DNA from: Hydrogenophilales bacterium CG_4_10_14_3_um_filter_63_21
GTDB taxonomy: Bacteria; Pseudomonadota; Gammaproteobacteria; Burkholderiales; Thiobacillaceae
Direction: 5' to 3'
DNA length: 64,000 nucleotides
Assembly (NCBI GenBank): GCA_002784045.1
Contig: PFJX01000081.1
Coordinates: forward strand, 38,566-102,565
Position numbers and translations under genes: made by a program. The notes beneath the pieces were generated by a model. The model was given only the letters and a program-made list of their open reading frames with translations, had not been told where the DNA came from and did not search any database. This document shows, in pieces, positions 50,585-60,597 of this stretch; positions within the stretch are counted from its first letter, which is position 1, and each line of letters starts with the position of its first letter.

Positions 50585-52645
50585 ATGAAGTCGCGCCTGA
50601 AACCCCTCGTCGCCCTGCTCGCCGCTTGCCCCCTGTATGGCCTCGCCGCCGAGATTCCGCTGCTGGACGAGATTTCTGTCACCGCGCAGCGGCCCGGTTT
50701 TATCCCGTTTGCCTCCAGCCGCGCCGCGCCCACCCCGCGGGACGCCGATCTGGCGGCTTCCCTGGCGGAACTTCCTGGCGTCGCGGTGGTGAAGAACGGC
50801 CCGCTCACCGGCATTGCCCAGGTGAGAGGCCTGTCCGGCGACCGCGTCAACATTCTGGTGGATGGCATGGACATCACTCCGGCCTGCCCCAATCACATGG
50901 ACCCGCCGTTGCACTATGCGGCACCAACCGATACCGAATCCATGACCCTGATCGCGGGCGCCTCGCCGGTCTCGGCGGGGGGCGACGCCCTCGGCGCCTC
51001 GATTCTGGCGCAATCCGTCAAACCGGCTTTCCAGACTGATGCCGCCTGGCGGCCAAGCGGCAAGATTGACGCGGGCATCAGCGGCGCCAATGACGGCTGG
51101 AACCTGGGCCTCAACGCCAGCACGGCCAACCAGGACAACGCCCTTTCCTACGCCGGCAACTTTGCCCAGGGCGATGATCTGAACTACGCCGGTGGCACGG
51201 TTAAAGACAGCGGCTACGACAGCCAGCGCCACAAACTCGCTTATGCGCGAGCCACCGGCTCCGGACGCTTCGATGCCAGCGTCAGCCAGCATCGGGTTCG
51301 CGACGCCGGCGACCCATCCTTGCCGATGGACATGATCAAGGACGATGCCGACGCGGTAAACCTGGCCTGGGAAGGCAAGCTGGGCGAGACCCGCGTCACC
51401 ACCCGTGTGTACTGGCATGACATCGAGCATTTGATGGACAACTACAGCCTGCGTGGCGGTGCTGGCATGTACGCCCCGGCCACCAGCACGGACGTGGGCC
51501 TGGTACTGGGCGGCAAGCGCAACATGGCGGGCGGGCGCGTGAGCTTGGGCGCGGAGTGGCTTGCCAACGATTTCGCTGCCTCGCAATGGACTTCTTTGGG
51601 CGTGTTCAACCAGGACATCCTGCGTGATGCCACCCGCGACCGCTTGGGTGTTTACGGCGAGTGGCAAGGCGCGCTGGGTGGCGCCTGGAGCGCCAACCTG
51701 GGCTTGCGTTCGGATACGGTGCGCATGAATACCGGAAACATCAACGCGACCGCGGGGGGTACGGTGGCGGCAGATCGCGCTACCTTCAACGCGCTGCCAC
51801 ATGAGAAAACCGACCACAACTGGGATTGGAATGCCCTATTCCAGTACGCTGCCGCACCTGATCTGGGTTACGAAATCGGCCTTACCCGCAAGACCCGTTC
51901 CCCCAGCCTGCTGGAACGCTATGAATGGACCCCGTCTTCCGCCAGTGCGGGCCAGGCGGATGGCAACACCTACATCGGCCAACTGGGCCTCAAGCCGGAA
52001 GTCGCCCACGCCCTCAGCCTTGCCGTACAGGGCAAGGCCAGCGGCCATGACTACAAGGTGGGCGCGTTCTACCAGCATGTTTCCGATTACATCGTCGGTA
52101 CACCTTATCTCTATACCGACCCAACTAAAGCCGCACCCTACAACGCCGCGACGAGCTACCGTCTGCAATACCAGAACCACGACGCCCGCCTCTACGGCCT
52201 GGATGGTTCCTGGGGCTACAAGAGCGGCGCCTGGCAGTTTTCCGGCGTGTTGAGCTACGTGCGCGGCCGCAATCTGGACAGCGACAGCGACCTGTACCGC
52301 ATCGCCCCGCTGCGTCTGACCTTGCAAGCAGAGCATCAGGCCGGCGCCTGGAACAACAGCGTGCGTATGCGTTCCGCCCAGGTCCAGGACAAGTTGGCAA
52401 CCTACAACCTGCCCGGCCTGACCAACGAACAAACCACTCCCGGCTACGCCGTATTCGACTGGCACGCCCAGTGGCGCGCGGCCAAGGGTGTGAAAGTCAA
52501 TTTCGGCATCGACAACCTGCTCGACAAGCTTTATTACGACCACCTCGGCGGCGTGAACCGGGTCACCGGCGGCGACGTGGCCGTCGGCGCGCGGCTACCC
52601 AGCGCCGGCCGCTTCGCCTTCGCGCAACTGGAATGGATTTTGTGA
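50585..52645 (+). CDS. TonB-dependent copper receptor (OprC/NosA-like)
   Basis: MKSRLKPLVALLAACPLYGLAAE; ACPNHMDPPLHYAAP (CxxxM) and DIEHLMDNYSLRG (HxM). Confidence 0.85.
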   Translation: MKSRLKPLVALLAACPLYGLAAEIPLLDEISVTAQRPGFIPFASSRAAPTPRDADLAASLAELPGVAVVKNGPLTGIAQVRGLSGDRVNILVDGMDITPACPNHMDPPLHYAAPTDTESMTLIAGASPVSAGGDALGASILAQSVKPAFQTDAAWRPSGKIDAGISGANDGWNLGLNASTANQDNALSYAGNFAQGDDLNYAGGTVKDSGYDSQRHKLAYARATGSGRFDASVSQHRVRDAGDPSLPMDMIKDDADAVNLAWEGKLGETRVTTRVYWHDIEHLMDNYSLRGGAGMYAPATSTDVGLVLGGKRNMAGGRVSLGAEWLANDFAASQWTSLGVFNQDILRDATRDRLGVYGEWQGALGGAWSANLGLRSDTVRMNTGNINATAGGTVAADRATFNALPHEKTDHNWDWNALFQYAAAPDLGYEIGLTRKTRSPSLLERYEWTPSSASAGQADGNTYIGQLGLKPEVAHALSLAVQGKASGHDYKVGAFYQHVSDYIVGTPYLYTDPTKAAPYNAATSYRLQYQNHDARLYGLDGSWGYKSGAWQFSGVLSYVRGRNLDSDSDLYRIAPLRLTLQAEHQAGAWNNSVRMRSAQVQDKLATYNLPGLTNEQTTPGYAVFDWHAQWRAAKGVKVNFGIDNLLDKLYYDHLGGVNRVTGGDVAVGARLPSAGRFAFAQLEWIL

Positions 52646-52656
52646 AAGGAAACACC

Positions 52657-53076
52657 ATGCAACACGCCCTACTTCCCCTGCTTCTGGCCCTGGCCCTCCC
52701 CGCCCTGGCCGACACCGTGAAAGTGGACAACGCCTGGGTGCGCGCCACCGCCCCCGGCCAGCAGATCGCCGGCGGCTTCATGAACCTCACCGCCGATGCC
52801 GACATGGTTCTGGTGGGCGGCAGCAGCCCGGTATCGAAGACCTTCGAGCTGCATTTCATGCGCATGGAAAACGGCGTCATGGCAATGCGCCAGATGAAGG
52901 AAATCGCACTGCCCCGTGGCAAGACCGTGAGCCTGGAGCCGGGAGGCCTGCACGTCATGTTCATCGGCCTCAAGGGCCAGATCAGGCCGGGGCAGAAGGT
53001 GCCGATGACGCTGCTGGTCAGGGGCGTGGATGGCCGCGAACGGAAGCTGGCGGTGGCGGCCGAGGCGCGTCGCTGA
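52657..53076 (+). CDS. PCuAC-family periplasmic copper chaperone
   Basis: Signal peptide; ELHFMRMENGVMAMRQM ... GGLHVMFIGLKG; 12 nt after the receptor. Confidence 0.88.
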   Translation: MQHALLPLLLALALPALADTVKVDNAWVRATAPGQQIAGGFMNLTADADMVLVGGSSPVSKTFELHFMRMENGVMAMRQMKEIALPRGKTVSLEPGGLHVMFIGLKGQIRPGQKVPMTLLVRGVDGRERKLAVAAEARR

Positions 53077-53077
53077 C

Positions 53078-53095
53078 TGTAGCGCCGGCGCTACA
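53078..53095. repeat. Palindromic core of the dispersed repeat
   Basis: TGTAGCGCCGGCGCTACA perfect 18-nt palindrome. Confidence 0.65.
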
Positions 53096-53141
53096 AAATG
53101 CCGGCTGAACGCTGGCTTTTTTCGGCCCGCCAGCGGGTCTC

Positions 53142-53843
53142 CTACTGCAACTCGCGTTCCATCTCTTCGATCGTGGTGTGGCGCACATCCTTGCCCTTGA
53201 CCATGAACACCACATACTCCGACATGTTCTTGGCATGGTCGCCGATGCGCTCGATGGCTTTCACCACGAACAACAGGTCGATAAAGGTGGTGATGGTGCG
53301 TGGGTCTTCCATCATGTAAGTGATCAAGTTGCGCATGATCATCTGGAATTCTTCGTCCACCTCCCTGTCCTGGCGCGCCACGCCAGCGGCGCCGGAGGCG
53401 TCCAGGCGGGCAAAGGCGTCGAGCGATTCGCGCAACATCCGGGTGGCCAGGCCGGCCATGTATTTGATGTCGTTGTAACGCGGCGATGCGATGCGGTCGC
53501 TTTCGAATATCTTGATGGCGTAGCGGGCGATCTTGGACGCCTCGTCGCCGATGCGCTCCAGATCGGTGATGGTCTTGACGATGGTCAGGATCATGCGCAG
53601 GTCACCGGCGGTAGGCTGGCGTAGCGCGATGATATGGGTGCAGGCCTCGTCGCTGGCCACTTCCATGGCATTGACTTTGTGATCATTGACGATCACTTCT
53701 TCCGCCAGGGTGACGTTGCCGGAGATCAGCGCCTCCACCGCGCGGCCGACCTGCTCTTCCACTAGACCGCCCATTTCCAGCACGCGCGCACGCACGCCCT
53801 CCATGTCGGCATCAAATTGCTTGTAAATGTGTTCGCTGGACAT
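53142..53843 (-). CDS. phoU: Phosphate transport system regulatory protein PhoU
   Basis: MSSEHIYKQFDADMEGVRARVLEMGGLVEEQV..., TDLERIGDEASKIA. Confidence 0.94.
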   Translation of the reverse strand: MSSEHIYKQFDADMEGVRARVLEMGGLVEEQVGRAVEALISGNVTLAEEVIVNDHKVNAMEVASDEACTHIIALRQPTAGDLRMILTIVKTITDLERIGDEASKIARYAIKIFESDRIASPRYNDIKYMAGLATRMLRESLDAFARLDASGAAGVARQDREVDEEFQMIMRNLITYMMEDPRTITTFIDLLFVVKAIERIGDHAKNMSEYVVFMVKGKDVRHTTIEEMERELQ

Positions 53844-54056
53844 CAATCGTCTCCGTCGGTTACCGCGCTGGCGCCGCTTAGGTGCCAACCCGGCGGCGTG
53901 CGCGGATTATAGGCAAGTCGTGGGGTCCGTTTATGACAAGTCGATGACAGTTAGCGGTACTCCCGGGCGGGAAAATCGCCCGATCCGCCTGCCATGCGGG
54001 CCAAGTCATTCTTGGGACGACCCGGCGAACGACTTGAGCGCGGCGTTTACTCGGCC

Positions 54057-54494
54057 TTACAGATCGCTGCTGAATGGCACCTTGGCCACGGCGCCATCGA
54101 TCTCCACGGCCATGACCCAGTGGCGCCGGCCGCTGACGCAGATCGGCAGCGTCACGCGGGCGCGGAAGACGCCGTCGCCATCGGCGCGCAGGGTGTAGAG
54201 GTTGAAGCCCATGTCCATGCCTTCCATGGTGAAGCGTGCCTGTACTTTCCTGGCGCCGGCCGCCTTCACCCAAACCTGAAAGGGCTGCAGCGGTTTCACT
54301 GGGCCACTCAGGCCAATGCTGACTTCATGGCCCAGCAAACGGGTATGGCAACCCGCCACCAGATCGGCGCAGGGCAAGGTCAACGTGGCGGTCGGGACAT
54401 CCTCGCCACCGCGCCAGAGCACCACGGCGGCGAGGCCGATGATGAGCAGCGGCAGCACGGTCCACAGCGCTTTCATTTTCATGACGATCTCCAT
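54057..54494 (-). CDS. Small membrane-anchored periplasmic protein
   Basis: MEIVMKMKALWTVLPLLIIGLAAVVLW anchor; RFTMEGMDMGFNLYTLRADGDG; overlaps the Nudix-ThiE gene. Confidence 0.6.
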   Translation of the reverse strand: MEIVMKMKALWTVLPLLIIGLAAVVLWRGGEDVPTATLTLPCADLVAGCHTRLLGHEVSIGLSGPVKPLQPFQVWVKAAGARKVQARFTMEGMDMGFNLYTLRADGDGVFRARVTLPICVSGRRHWVMAVEIDGAVAKVPFSSDL

Positions 54495-55417
54495 GCGGCG
54501 CTTTTCAGGGCGACACCCTGTGCGCCCGCCGCGCGAGCCCGTGCCAGCTCGTTGGGCGAAAGCCCGCCTAGGGCATAGACCGGAAGCGGGTAATCGGCCA
54601 ACCATGCCGCGAAGCGTTCCCAGCCGAGGCTTTCGGCGCCGGGATGGCTGGGGGTGGGCAGCACTGGCGAGAGCACCACGAAGTCGACGCCCAGTTGCGC
54701 CGCCCGTGCCAGTTCCTCGGGGCCGTGGCAGGAGGCTGCGAGCAGTGCGACTTCCGGGCGGGTCTCCAGGCGCATGAGTTGGGTGGCGCTGAGGTGCAGG
54801 CCGCAGCCCAGTTCCGCGGCCAGGGCGGCGTCGGCGTTGAGCATCAGGTCGGCGCCGTGGGCGCGGCAACGGGCGTCCGTTTCACGCGCCAAATCTTTGA
54901 ATGCTTCGGGCGCGAGGAACTTCTCGCGCAGTTGCAGCAGGCGCAGCCCGCCCGCCAAGCGTTGCTCCAGACGTTCCAGAAACACCTCGACGCCGAGATT
55001 TTCCACATCCGAAATGGCGTATTCCAGGGGCAGTTGCAAGGCTTTCAGAATGGGGCCGTTGGCGGACAGGATCGGCTCGACTTCGGGCTTGCGGGCTTGG
55101 CACCAAGCCAGCGCCTGGCCTTCGCGCGGATGCGGCTCGCCCAGCCATTCGCTCACCCGGAAGAAGCGCAGCATGACGTGGGCATGGGGGTAGCGATAAG
55201 CGCGCTTGAGCCAGGGCCAGGCCGTGGCCACCCGGATGCCGAGTTCTTCCCGCAATTCCCGATCCAGGGCGTCGCGCGCGGACTCGCCGGCTTCCACCTT
55301 GCCGCCGGGAAACTCCCACCAGCCGGCATAAGCCTTGCCGGCAGGCCGGCTCGCCATGAGAAAAGAGCCGTCCGGGCGTTCGATGACGGCGGCGGCGACT
55401 TCAACGAGTGGGGCCAT
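54479..55417 (-). CDS. Nudix hydrolase fused to thiamine-phosphate-synthase-like domain
   Basis: GGKVEAGESARDALDRELREELGI Nudix box; C-terminal ThiE-like barrel. Confidence 0.9.
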   Translation of the reverse strand: MAPLVEVAAAVIERPDGSFLMASRPAGKAYAGWWEFPGGKVEAGESARDALDRELREELGIRVATAWPWLKRAYRYPHAHVMLRFFRVSEWLGEPHPREGQALAWCQARKPEVEPILSANGPILKALQLPLEYAISDVENLGVEVFLERLEQRLAGGLRLLQLREKFLAPEAFKDLARETDARCRAHGADLMLNADAALAAELGCGLHLSATQLMRLETRPEVALLAASCHGPEELARAAQLGVDFVVLSPVLPTPSHPGAESLGWERFAAWLADYPLPVYALGGLSPNELARARAAGAQGVALKSAAWRSS

Positions 55418-55491
55418 GTGCTGAGGTTGCGAGAAAGGAGTAAGCCAGATTGTGGAAGGCTACCTGGCGACTGGAGATGCCCGGCTCTAGC

Positions 55492-55740
55492 CTACAAGGG
55501 CTGCTCACCTTGCGTGCTTTCCAGGCGCGCCAGACGGGCTTCCAGTTCCTGCAATTTTTCACGGGTGCGCCCCAAAACCTGCGCCTGCACATCGAATTCC
55601 TCGCGGGTCACCAGATCGAGCCGGGACAGCCAGGCGGCGAGGCTCGCCTTGAGGTTCTTCTCCACATCGCGGGCCGGTGTCATGGCCAGCACTTCGGAGA
55701 CTTTGGCCGCCATATCAGCGGCGATCTTTTGTTTGAACAC
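55492..55740 (-). CDS. ubiK: Ubiquinone biosynthesis accessory factor UbiK (YqiC/BMFP family)
   Basis: [17 protein letters not shown] ... [31 protein letters not shown]; probable GTG start. Confidence 0.82.
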   Translation of the reverse strand: MFKQKIAADMAAKVSEVLAMTPARDVEKNLKASLAAWLSRLDLVTREEFDVQAQVLGRTREKLQELEARLARLESTQGEQPL

Positions 55741-55775
55741 GGCGCACTCCCAGGGGTTGAAATCACGCCGGAAGT

Positions 55776-55820
55776 TTAGCGTGAAACAAGCTCGCGCCCC
55801 CACTGTAGCGCCGGCTTTAT
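55776..55820. repeat. Dispersed intergenic repeat copy
   Basis: TTAGCGTGAAACAAGCTCGCGCCCCCACTGTAGCGCCGGCTTTA. Confidence 0.8.
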
Positions 55821-56044
55821 GGCCCGAAGGGCCGGTATCCTTTAGGGCCAGCCGGCTTCGTGGGCCTAATCAGGAAGACGCCGACTTACCGGCTTTATCA
55901 GGAAGCCGGCGCGACCAGGGCGCCCGTTTCCCGCCGCGCGAAGACAGTGCAATGGATGGAGCCGGTGCACCAATAAAGCGCGCGGTCCTGCATCAAGATC
56001 GAACATTTGTTTTCAATTGTTTGATTTTTAACAACTTTTTAAGT

Positions 56045-56060
56045 TGGCATGGCTCGTGCT
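56045..56060 (+). promoter_or_regulatory. Sigma-54-type promoter for the porin-glnK-amtB cluster
   Basis: TGGCATG-GCTC-GTGCT with GG/GC spacing as in the consensus; 45 bp upstream of ATG. Confidence 0.65.
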
Positions 56061-56104
56061 TTAAGAGGACGTGCACCATCGCACCATTCCTCTGGAGAAC
56101 CGCC

Positions 56105-56869
56105 ATGAAAAAACTGCCTTACCTGCTCGTTCTGTCCGGCCTGATCTCCGCGCCCGCGCTCGCCGAAGACAGCCCCCATAGCCTGTCCGCCAACGTGAGC
56201 ATGACTTCCGACTATGTCTTTCGTGGCATTTCGCAAAGCAGTGGTGATCCTGCAATCCAGGGTGGCTTCGACTACTCGCACAGCAGCGGCCTCTATCTCG
56301 GCACCTGGGGTTCCAATGTCAGTTGGATCAAGGATTTCCAGGGCTATCAAAATGGCAGCCTGGAACTGGACCTGTACGGCGGCTTCCGCAATTCCATCGG
56401 CGATACCGGCGTCAGCTACGATGTTGGCGTCGTTAGCTACATGTATCCGGGTGAAAAGGCGGGCGCCACCGACGCCGATACCACCGAGGTCTACGCCTCC
56501 CTGGGCTGGAAGTGGTTCTCCCTCAAATACTCATACGCCACCAGCAGCGGCACCTTCGGCTTCGCCAATGCCCGTGGCTCGAACTACCTGGATCTGTCGG
56601 CCAGCGTACCCATCGGCGAGACCGGTCTGACTGCCGGCGCACATTGGGGCACCTTCAAGTTCAAGAACAATGGCCCGCAAGACTATGACGACTGGAAAGT
56701 CAGCCTTGCCTATGACCTGGGCCAAGCCTCCAAGTCCATGTCTGGCGTAACCATCGGTATCGCCTACACGGACACCGATGCAACCAGCGCCAATTGGCGA
56801 AACATCACTGCTGACGCCACCGATCTCAGCAAGAGCGCAACTTCGCTTTGGATCGCCAAATCCTTCTAA
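56105..56869 (+). CDS. TorF-family putative porin
   Basis: MKKLPYLLVLSGLISAPALAEDSPHSLSANVSMTSDYVFRGISQSSGDPAIQGGFDY; precedes glnK-amtB. Confidence 0.88.
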   Translation: MKKLPYLLVLSGLISAPALAEDSPHSLSANVSMTSDYVFRGISQSSGDPAIQGGFDYSHSSGLYLGTWGSNVSWIKDFQGYQNGSLELDLYGGFRNSIGDTGVSYDVGVVSYMYPGEKAGATDADTTEVYASLGWKWFSLKYSYATSSGTFGFANARGSNYLDLSASVPIGETGLTAGAHWGTFKFKNNGPQDYDDWKVSLAYDLGQASKSMSGVTIGIAYTDTDATSANWRNITADATDLSKSATSLWIAKSF

Positions 56870-57265
<396 letters not shown>

Positions 57266-57277
57266 GGAGAAACGATC

Positions 57278-58801
57278 ATGAAACGCTTATTTGCGACATT
57301 GATGTTGCTAGGCTCGCTGGGGTTTTCCGGTGTGGCCCTGTCAGAGGATGCGCCGGCGCCGGCCCTCGCCGCCACGGTCGACGCGGCTACCGCCCCCGCG
57401 GCGGATGCGAGCGCGCCCAGCGCCGCCCCGGTTGCCGCCACGCCAGCGCCAGCGGCCGCCGCCCCGGCTCCCGCGCCCACCCCGAACAAGGGCGACACCG
57501 CCTGGATGCTGGTCGCCACCCTGCTGGTGATCATGATGTCCATACCCGGCCTGGCGCTGTTCTACGGCGGCCTGGTGCGCAGCAAGAACATGCTGTCGAT
57601 TCTCATGCAGGTGTTCTCGATCTTCGCGCTGATCACCGTGCTGTGGGCCATCTACGGCTACTCACTGGCGTTCACCCAGGGCAATGCCTTCATCGGCGGC
57701 TTCGACCGGCTGTTCCTCAAGGGCATCTTCGACCCGGTGAGCGGCAGCGTCGCCAACGCCGCCACCTTCAGCAAGGGCGTGGTGATTCCCGAGTTCGCCT
57801 TCGTCGCCTTCCAGGCCACCTTCGCCGCCATCACCGTGGCGCTGACCGTGGGCGCCTTCGCGGAACGCATGAAGTTCTCCGCCGTGCTGCTGTTCGCGGC
57901 CCTGTGGTTCACCTTTGCCTACCTGCCGATGGCGCACATGGTCTGGTTCTGGCCCGGCCCGGATGCGTATACCGACGCCAATGCGGGCGCGGCCGCGACA
58001 GCGGTTTCAGGCTGGCTGTTCCAGAAGGGCGCGCTCGACTTCGCGGGCGGCACCGTGGTGCATATCAACGCCGGTATCGCCGGCCTGGTGGGCGCCATCG
58101 TGGTGGGCAAACGCATCGGCTACGGCCGCGAGGCCTACACCCCGCACAGCCTGACCATGACCATGATCGGCGCTTCCCTGTTGTGGGTGGGCTGGTTCGG
58201 CTTTAACGCCGGCTCCGCGTTGGAAGCGGGCGGCACGGCGGCGCTGGCCTTCATCAACACCCTCAACGCGACGGCCGCGGCGGCGCTGACCTGGACCTTC
58301 GCCGAGTGGCTGATGAAGGGCAAGCCCTCCATGCTGGGCGCGGCGTCCGGCGCGGTAGCCGGCCTGGTGGCGATCACCCCGGCCTGCGGCTGGGTGGGCG
58401 TCGGCGGTGCCCTGGCGATCGGCGCGCTGGCGGGGGTGGTCTGCCTGTGGGGCGTGACCGGCCTGAAGAAGATGCTGGGCGCGGATGACGCACTCGATGT
58501 GTTCGGCATCCACGGCATCGGCGGCATCCTCGGCGCGCTGCTGACCGGGGTGTTCAACACCTGGGCCCTGGGCGGCACCGGCATCATCGACTACGTCAAC
58601 AACAAGGTGATCGACACCGAAATCGGCGCGCAGCTCTGGATCCAAGCGCAGGCCGTCGGTACCGCGATCATCTGGTCTGGCGTGGTGGCCTTCGTCGTGT
58701 TCAAGCTGATCGACATGACCATGGGTCTGCGAGTCCCGGAAGAACAGGAACGCGAAGGCCTCGACACCGCCAACCACGGCGAGCGAGCCTACAACTACTG
58801 A
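57278..58801 (+). CDS. amtB: Ammonium transporter
   Basis: GDTAWMLVATLLVIMMSIPGLALFYGGLVRSKNMLSILMQVF; HGIGGILGALLTGVF. Confidence 0.97.
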   Translation: MKRLFATLMLLGSLGFSGVALSEDAPAPALAATVDAATAPAADASAPSAAPVAATPAPAAAAPAPAPTPNKGDTAWMLVATLLVIMMSIPGLALFYGGLVRSKNMLSILMQVFSIFALITVLWAIYGYSLAFTQGNAFIGGFDRLFLKGIFDPVSGSVANAATFSKGVVIPEFAFVAFQATFAAITVALTVGAFAERMKFSAVLLFAALWFTFAYLPMAHMVWFWPGPDAYTDANAGAAATAVSGWLFQKGALDFAGGTVVHINAGIAGLVGAIVVGKRIGYGREAYTPHSLTMTMIGASLLWVGWFGFNAGSALEAGGTAALAFINTLNATAAAALTWTFAEWLMKGKPSMLGAASGAVAGLVAITPACGWVGVGGALAIGALAGVVCLWGVTGLKKMLGADDALDVFGIHGIGGILGALLTGVFNTWALGGTGIIDYVNNKVIDTEIGAQLWIQAQAVGTAIIWSGVVAFVVFKLIDMTMGLRVPEEQEREGLDTANHGERAYNY

Positions 58802-58884
58802 TCTTTCAGCGGCACGCGCTAACACCACGAAGCGCCGCAAGGACCAAGCGCCAAGTTAGCCTGAAATACCGCTAACGATCCACA

Positions 58885-58924
58885 AAATCCCCCATAAGCC
58901 TCAATGGCTTATGGGGGATTTCTC
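58885..58924 (+). terminator. Terminator of glnK-amtB
   Basis: AAATCCCCCATAAGCC-TCAAT-GGCTTATGGGGGATTT perfect 16-bp stem. Confidence 0.8.
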
Positions 58925-59052
58925 ATTGCCTGAAAATTCTTCCGCGGCAGCGGCAGCGCCCACCCCCGGCTACCCCGCCACGCCTCCAGCCTTCATTGGC
59001 ATCGGCGTCAGCTACTGCAAGAACCCGGCCAGGCCAAGAATCTACGAAAAAA

Positions 59053-59076
59053 TTGATCCACATCAAATTTGATGTG
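59053..59076 (+). promoter_or_regulatory. FNR/Anr-type box overlapping an 18-nt palindrome
   Basis: TTGATCCACATCAA (59053-59066) and CACATCAAATTTGATGTG (59059-59076). Confidence 0.65.
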
Positions 59077-59199
59077 TGATTTTCAGAACATGCAGCCCCG
59101 AGGTAAGACCCGAGGTACGAGTAACTTTCGACAGCCGGTAAGTTTGTACCGGAAACACCCCCCGCTCTTGCTTTGAAACGCGACATTGGAGGAGAAACG

Positions 59200-59412
59200 A
59201 TGCGCACCAAGCTCTTGTTCACCCTGGCCGCCCTTGGGCTGGCCGCCACATCCGCGCAAGCCCGTGGAGCCGTCACCGGAGAAAATGTCAAACTCTCAAG
59301 GCGTGGCCAGATCAGCATCCCCAAATGGGTGCGCGAAACAGCGCACCTTACCGAGAGGATGGAGTTCCTGGTGCCCTACCTGGACGGGCAAAGCTTTGGG
59401 CCACGTTATTGA
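59200..59412 (+). CDS. Small exported protein with AbrB/MazE-like motif
   Basis: Strong GGAGGAG; signal peptide MRTKLLFTLAALGLAATSAQA; then VKLSRRGQISIPKWVRETAHLTERMEFLV. Confidence 0.7.
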   Translation: MRTKLLFTLAALGLAATSAQARGAVTGENVKLSRRGQISIPKWVRETAHLTERMEFLVPYLDGQSFGPRY

Positions 59413-59427
59413 GGAAGGAGGAAACGC

Positions 59428-60222
59428 TCACTTAGCTGCCGGCTTGGCGGCAGAAGTTGCCTTAGCTTCAGCCACCATGTAATCCACCGCCACCTTGGTG
59501 TCGGCATCAGACAACTTTACGTTGCCACCCTTGGCGGGGCCACCAAAACTGCCGTTGATCGCGGCGTTGTACAGGTATTCCTTGCCTTCCTTGAGCAGCG
59601 GCGCCCAGGCCTTGGCATCGTTCAACTTCTGCGCGCCGGTCACGGCGGTGTCGTGGCAGGAAGCGCAGTTCTCGGCATAAACGCCCTTGCCGCGCACCAG
59701 GTCGGCGGCACTGGGCTCCAACTCCTTCTTCAGAATCGGCTGGAAATTTGCCCCAGCGGCATTGGCCATATGCACGATCCCACGCGCCACTTCAATGTCG
59801 GAAAGATCAGGGTCGCCGCCACGCGACGGCATCTTGTTGAAGCCCTTGAGCGCATGGTCGAGCAGCGTGCCATAACCCTGGGCGATCCGCTTGCCCCAGG
59901 CCGCCTTCTCCTTGAATTTGGGTGAACCCAGCGCGCCGGATTCATGGCAGCCGAAACAAACCTCGGCATACACGGCCTCGCCGGAACGCTCTGCGCGGGG
60001 AGCGTTTGGATCCACGGCCACGGAAACGCCGAATGGCTTGATCCGCTCGCGCACGGCTTTGTCTGCCAGGGGGGTCGGATCCGGCGTCCCCATACCGGCC
60101 CGCACGCCGAGCACCAGCATCACGATCAGGAAAATCGCCAGGCCCGGCGCGAACAATCCGCCCAACGTAGCCAACAAGAAATCCTTCGGCGTGGTTTTGG
60201 TCATTTCGATGTGATCGGACAT
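59428..60222 (-). CDS. Membrane-anchored dihaem cytochrome c5-family protein
   Basis: N-terminal TM; CFGCHESG and CASCHDTA. Confidence 0.9.
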   Translation of the reverse strand: MSDHIEMTKTTPKDFLLATLGGLFAPGLAIFLIVMLVLGVRAGMGTPDPTPLADKAVRERIKPFGVSVAVDPNAPRAERSGEAVYAEVCFGCHESGALGSPKFKEKAAWGKRIAQGYGTLLDHALKGFNKMPSRGGDPDLSDIEVARGIVHMANAAGANFQPILKKELEPSAADLVRGKGVYAENCASCHDTAVTGAQKLNDAKAWAPLLKEGKEYLYNAAINGSFGGPAKGGNVKLSDADTKVAVDYMVAEAKATSAAKPAAK

Positions 60223-60319
60223 GGCGAGCTCTTAGCCTGAATCAAGTTGAGTAACCGCGCGATTATAAGAGCAATGCCCCGCCGACCGAAAGGCTGCTGT
60301 GCTATCCTCACCGGCCTTC

Positions 60320-60396
60320 GCGCCCGTAGCTCAGATGGATAGAGTACTGCCCTCCGAAGGCAGGGGTCGCGCGTTCGAATCGCGCCGGGCGCACCA
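60320..60396 (+). tRNA. tRNA-Arg (anticodon CCG)
   Basis: GCGCCCG...CGGGCGC acceptor, CTGCC-CTCCGAA-GGCAG anticodon arm, GCGCG-TTCGAAT-CGCGC T arm, encoded CCA. Confidence 0.96.
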
Positions 60397-60597
60397 ATAG
60401 AATCAAAGAACGAACGGTTCTTGCCTGACGCAGGCCATTGCAGTGGATCACCGAGCCAACATCTGGCTTCTCTCGGCTTCATCGTGGAAATAAAACTGCG
60501 CGGCGGCAGGCCAATCGCACACGAAGCCGTGCATACACTGGCAAGGCGCGGTATTTCTGGCTAAGAATTCAAGCTTTCAACTTTGTTGAGTTGCGTC

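Noticed and set aside
47890-50892. 1000-aa minus-strand ORF
   Set aside because: Fully antisense to the well-supported 1157-aa gene and the TonB receptor start; composition is typical of a high-GC shadow ORF.
54644-56104. N-terminal ~487 aa of the ORF 54644-56869
   Set aside because: Out-of-frame read-through antisense to Nudix-ThiE and ubiK; the real protein starts at the ATG 56105 signal peptide.
57320-57500. Ala/Pro-rich leader of AmtB as a separate domain
   Set aside because: Looks like a low-complexity linker after the signal peptide; such extensions are common in AmtB of this group.
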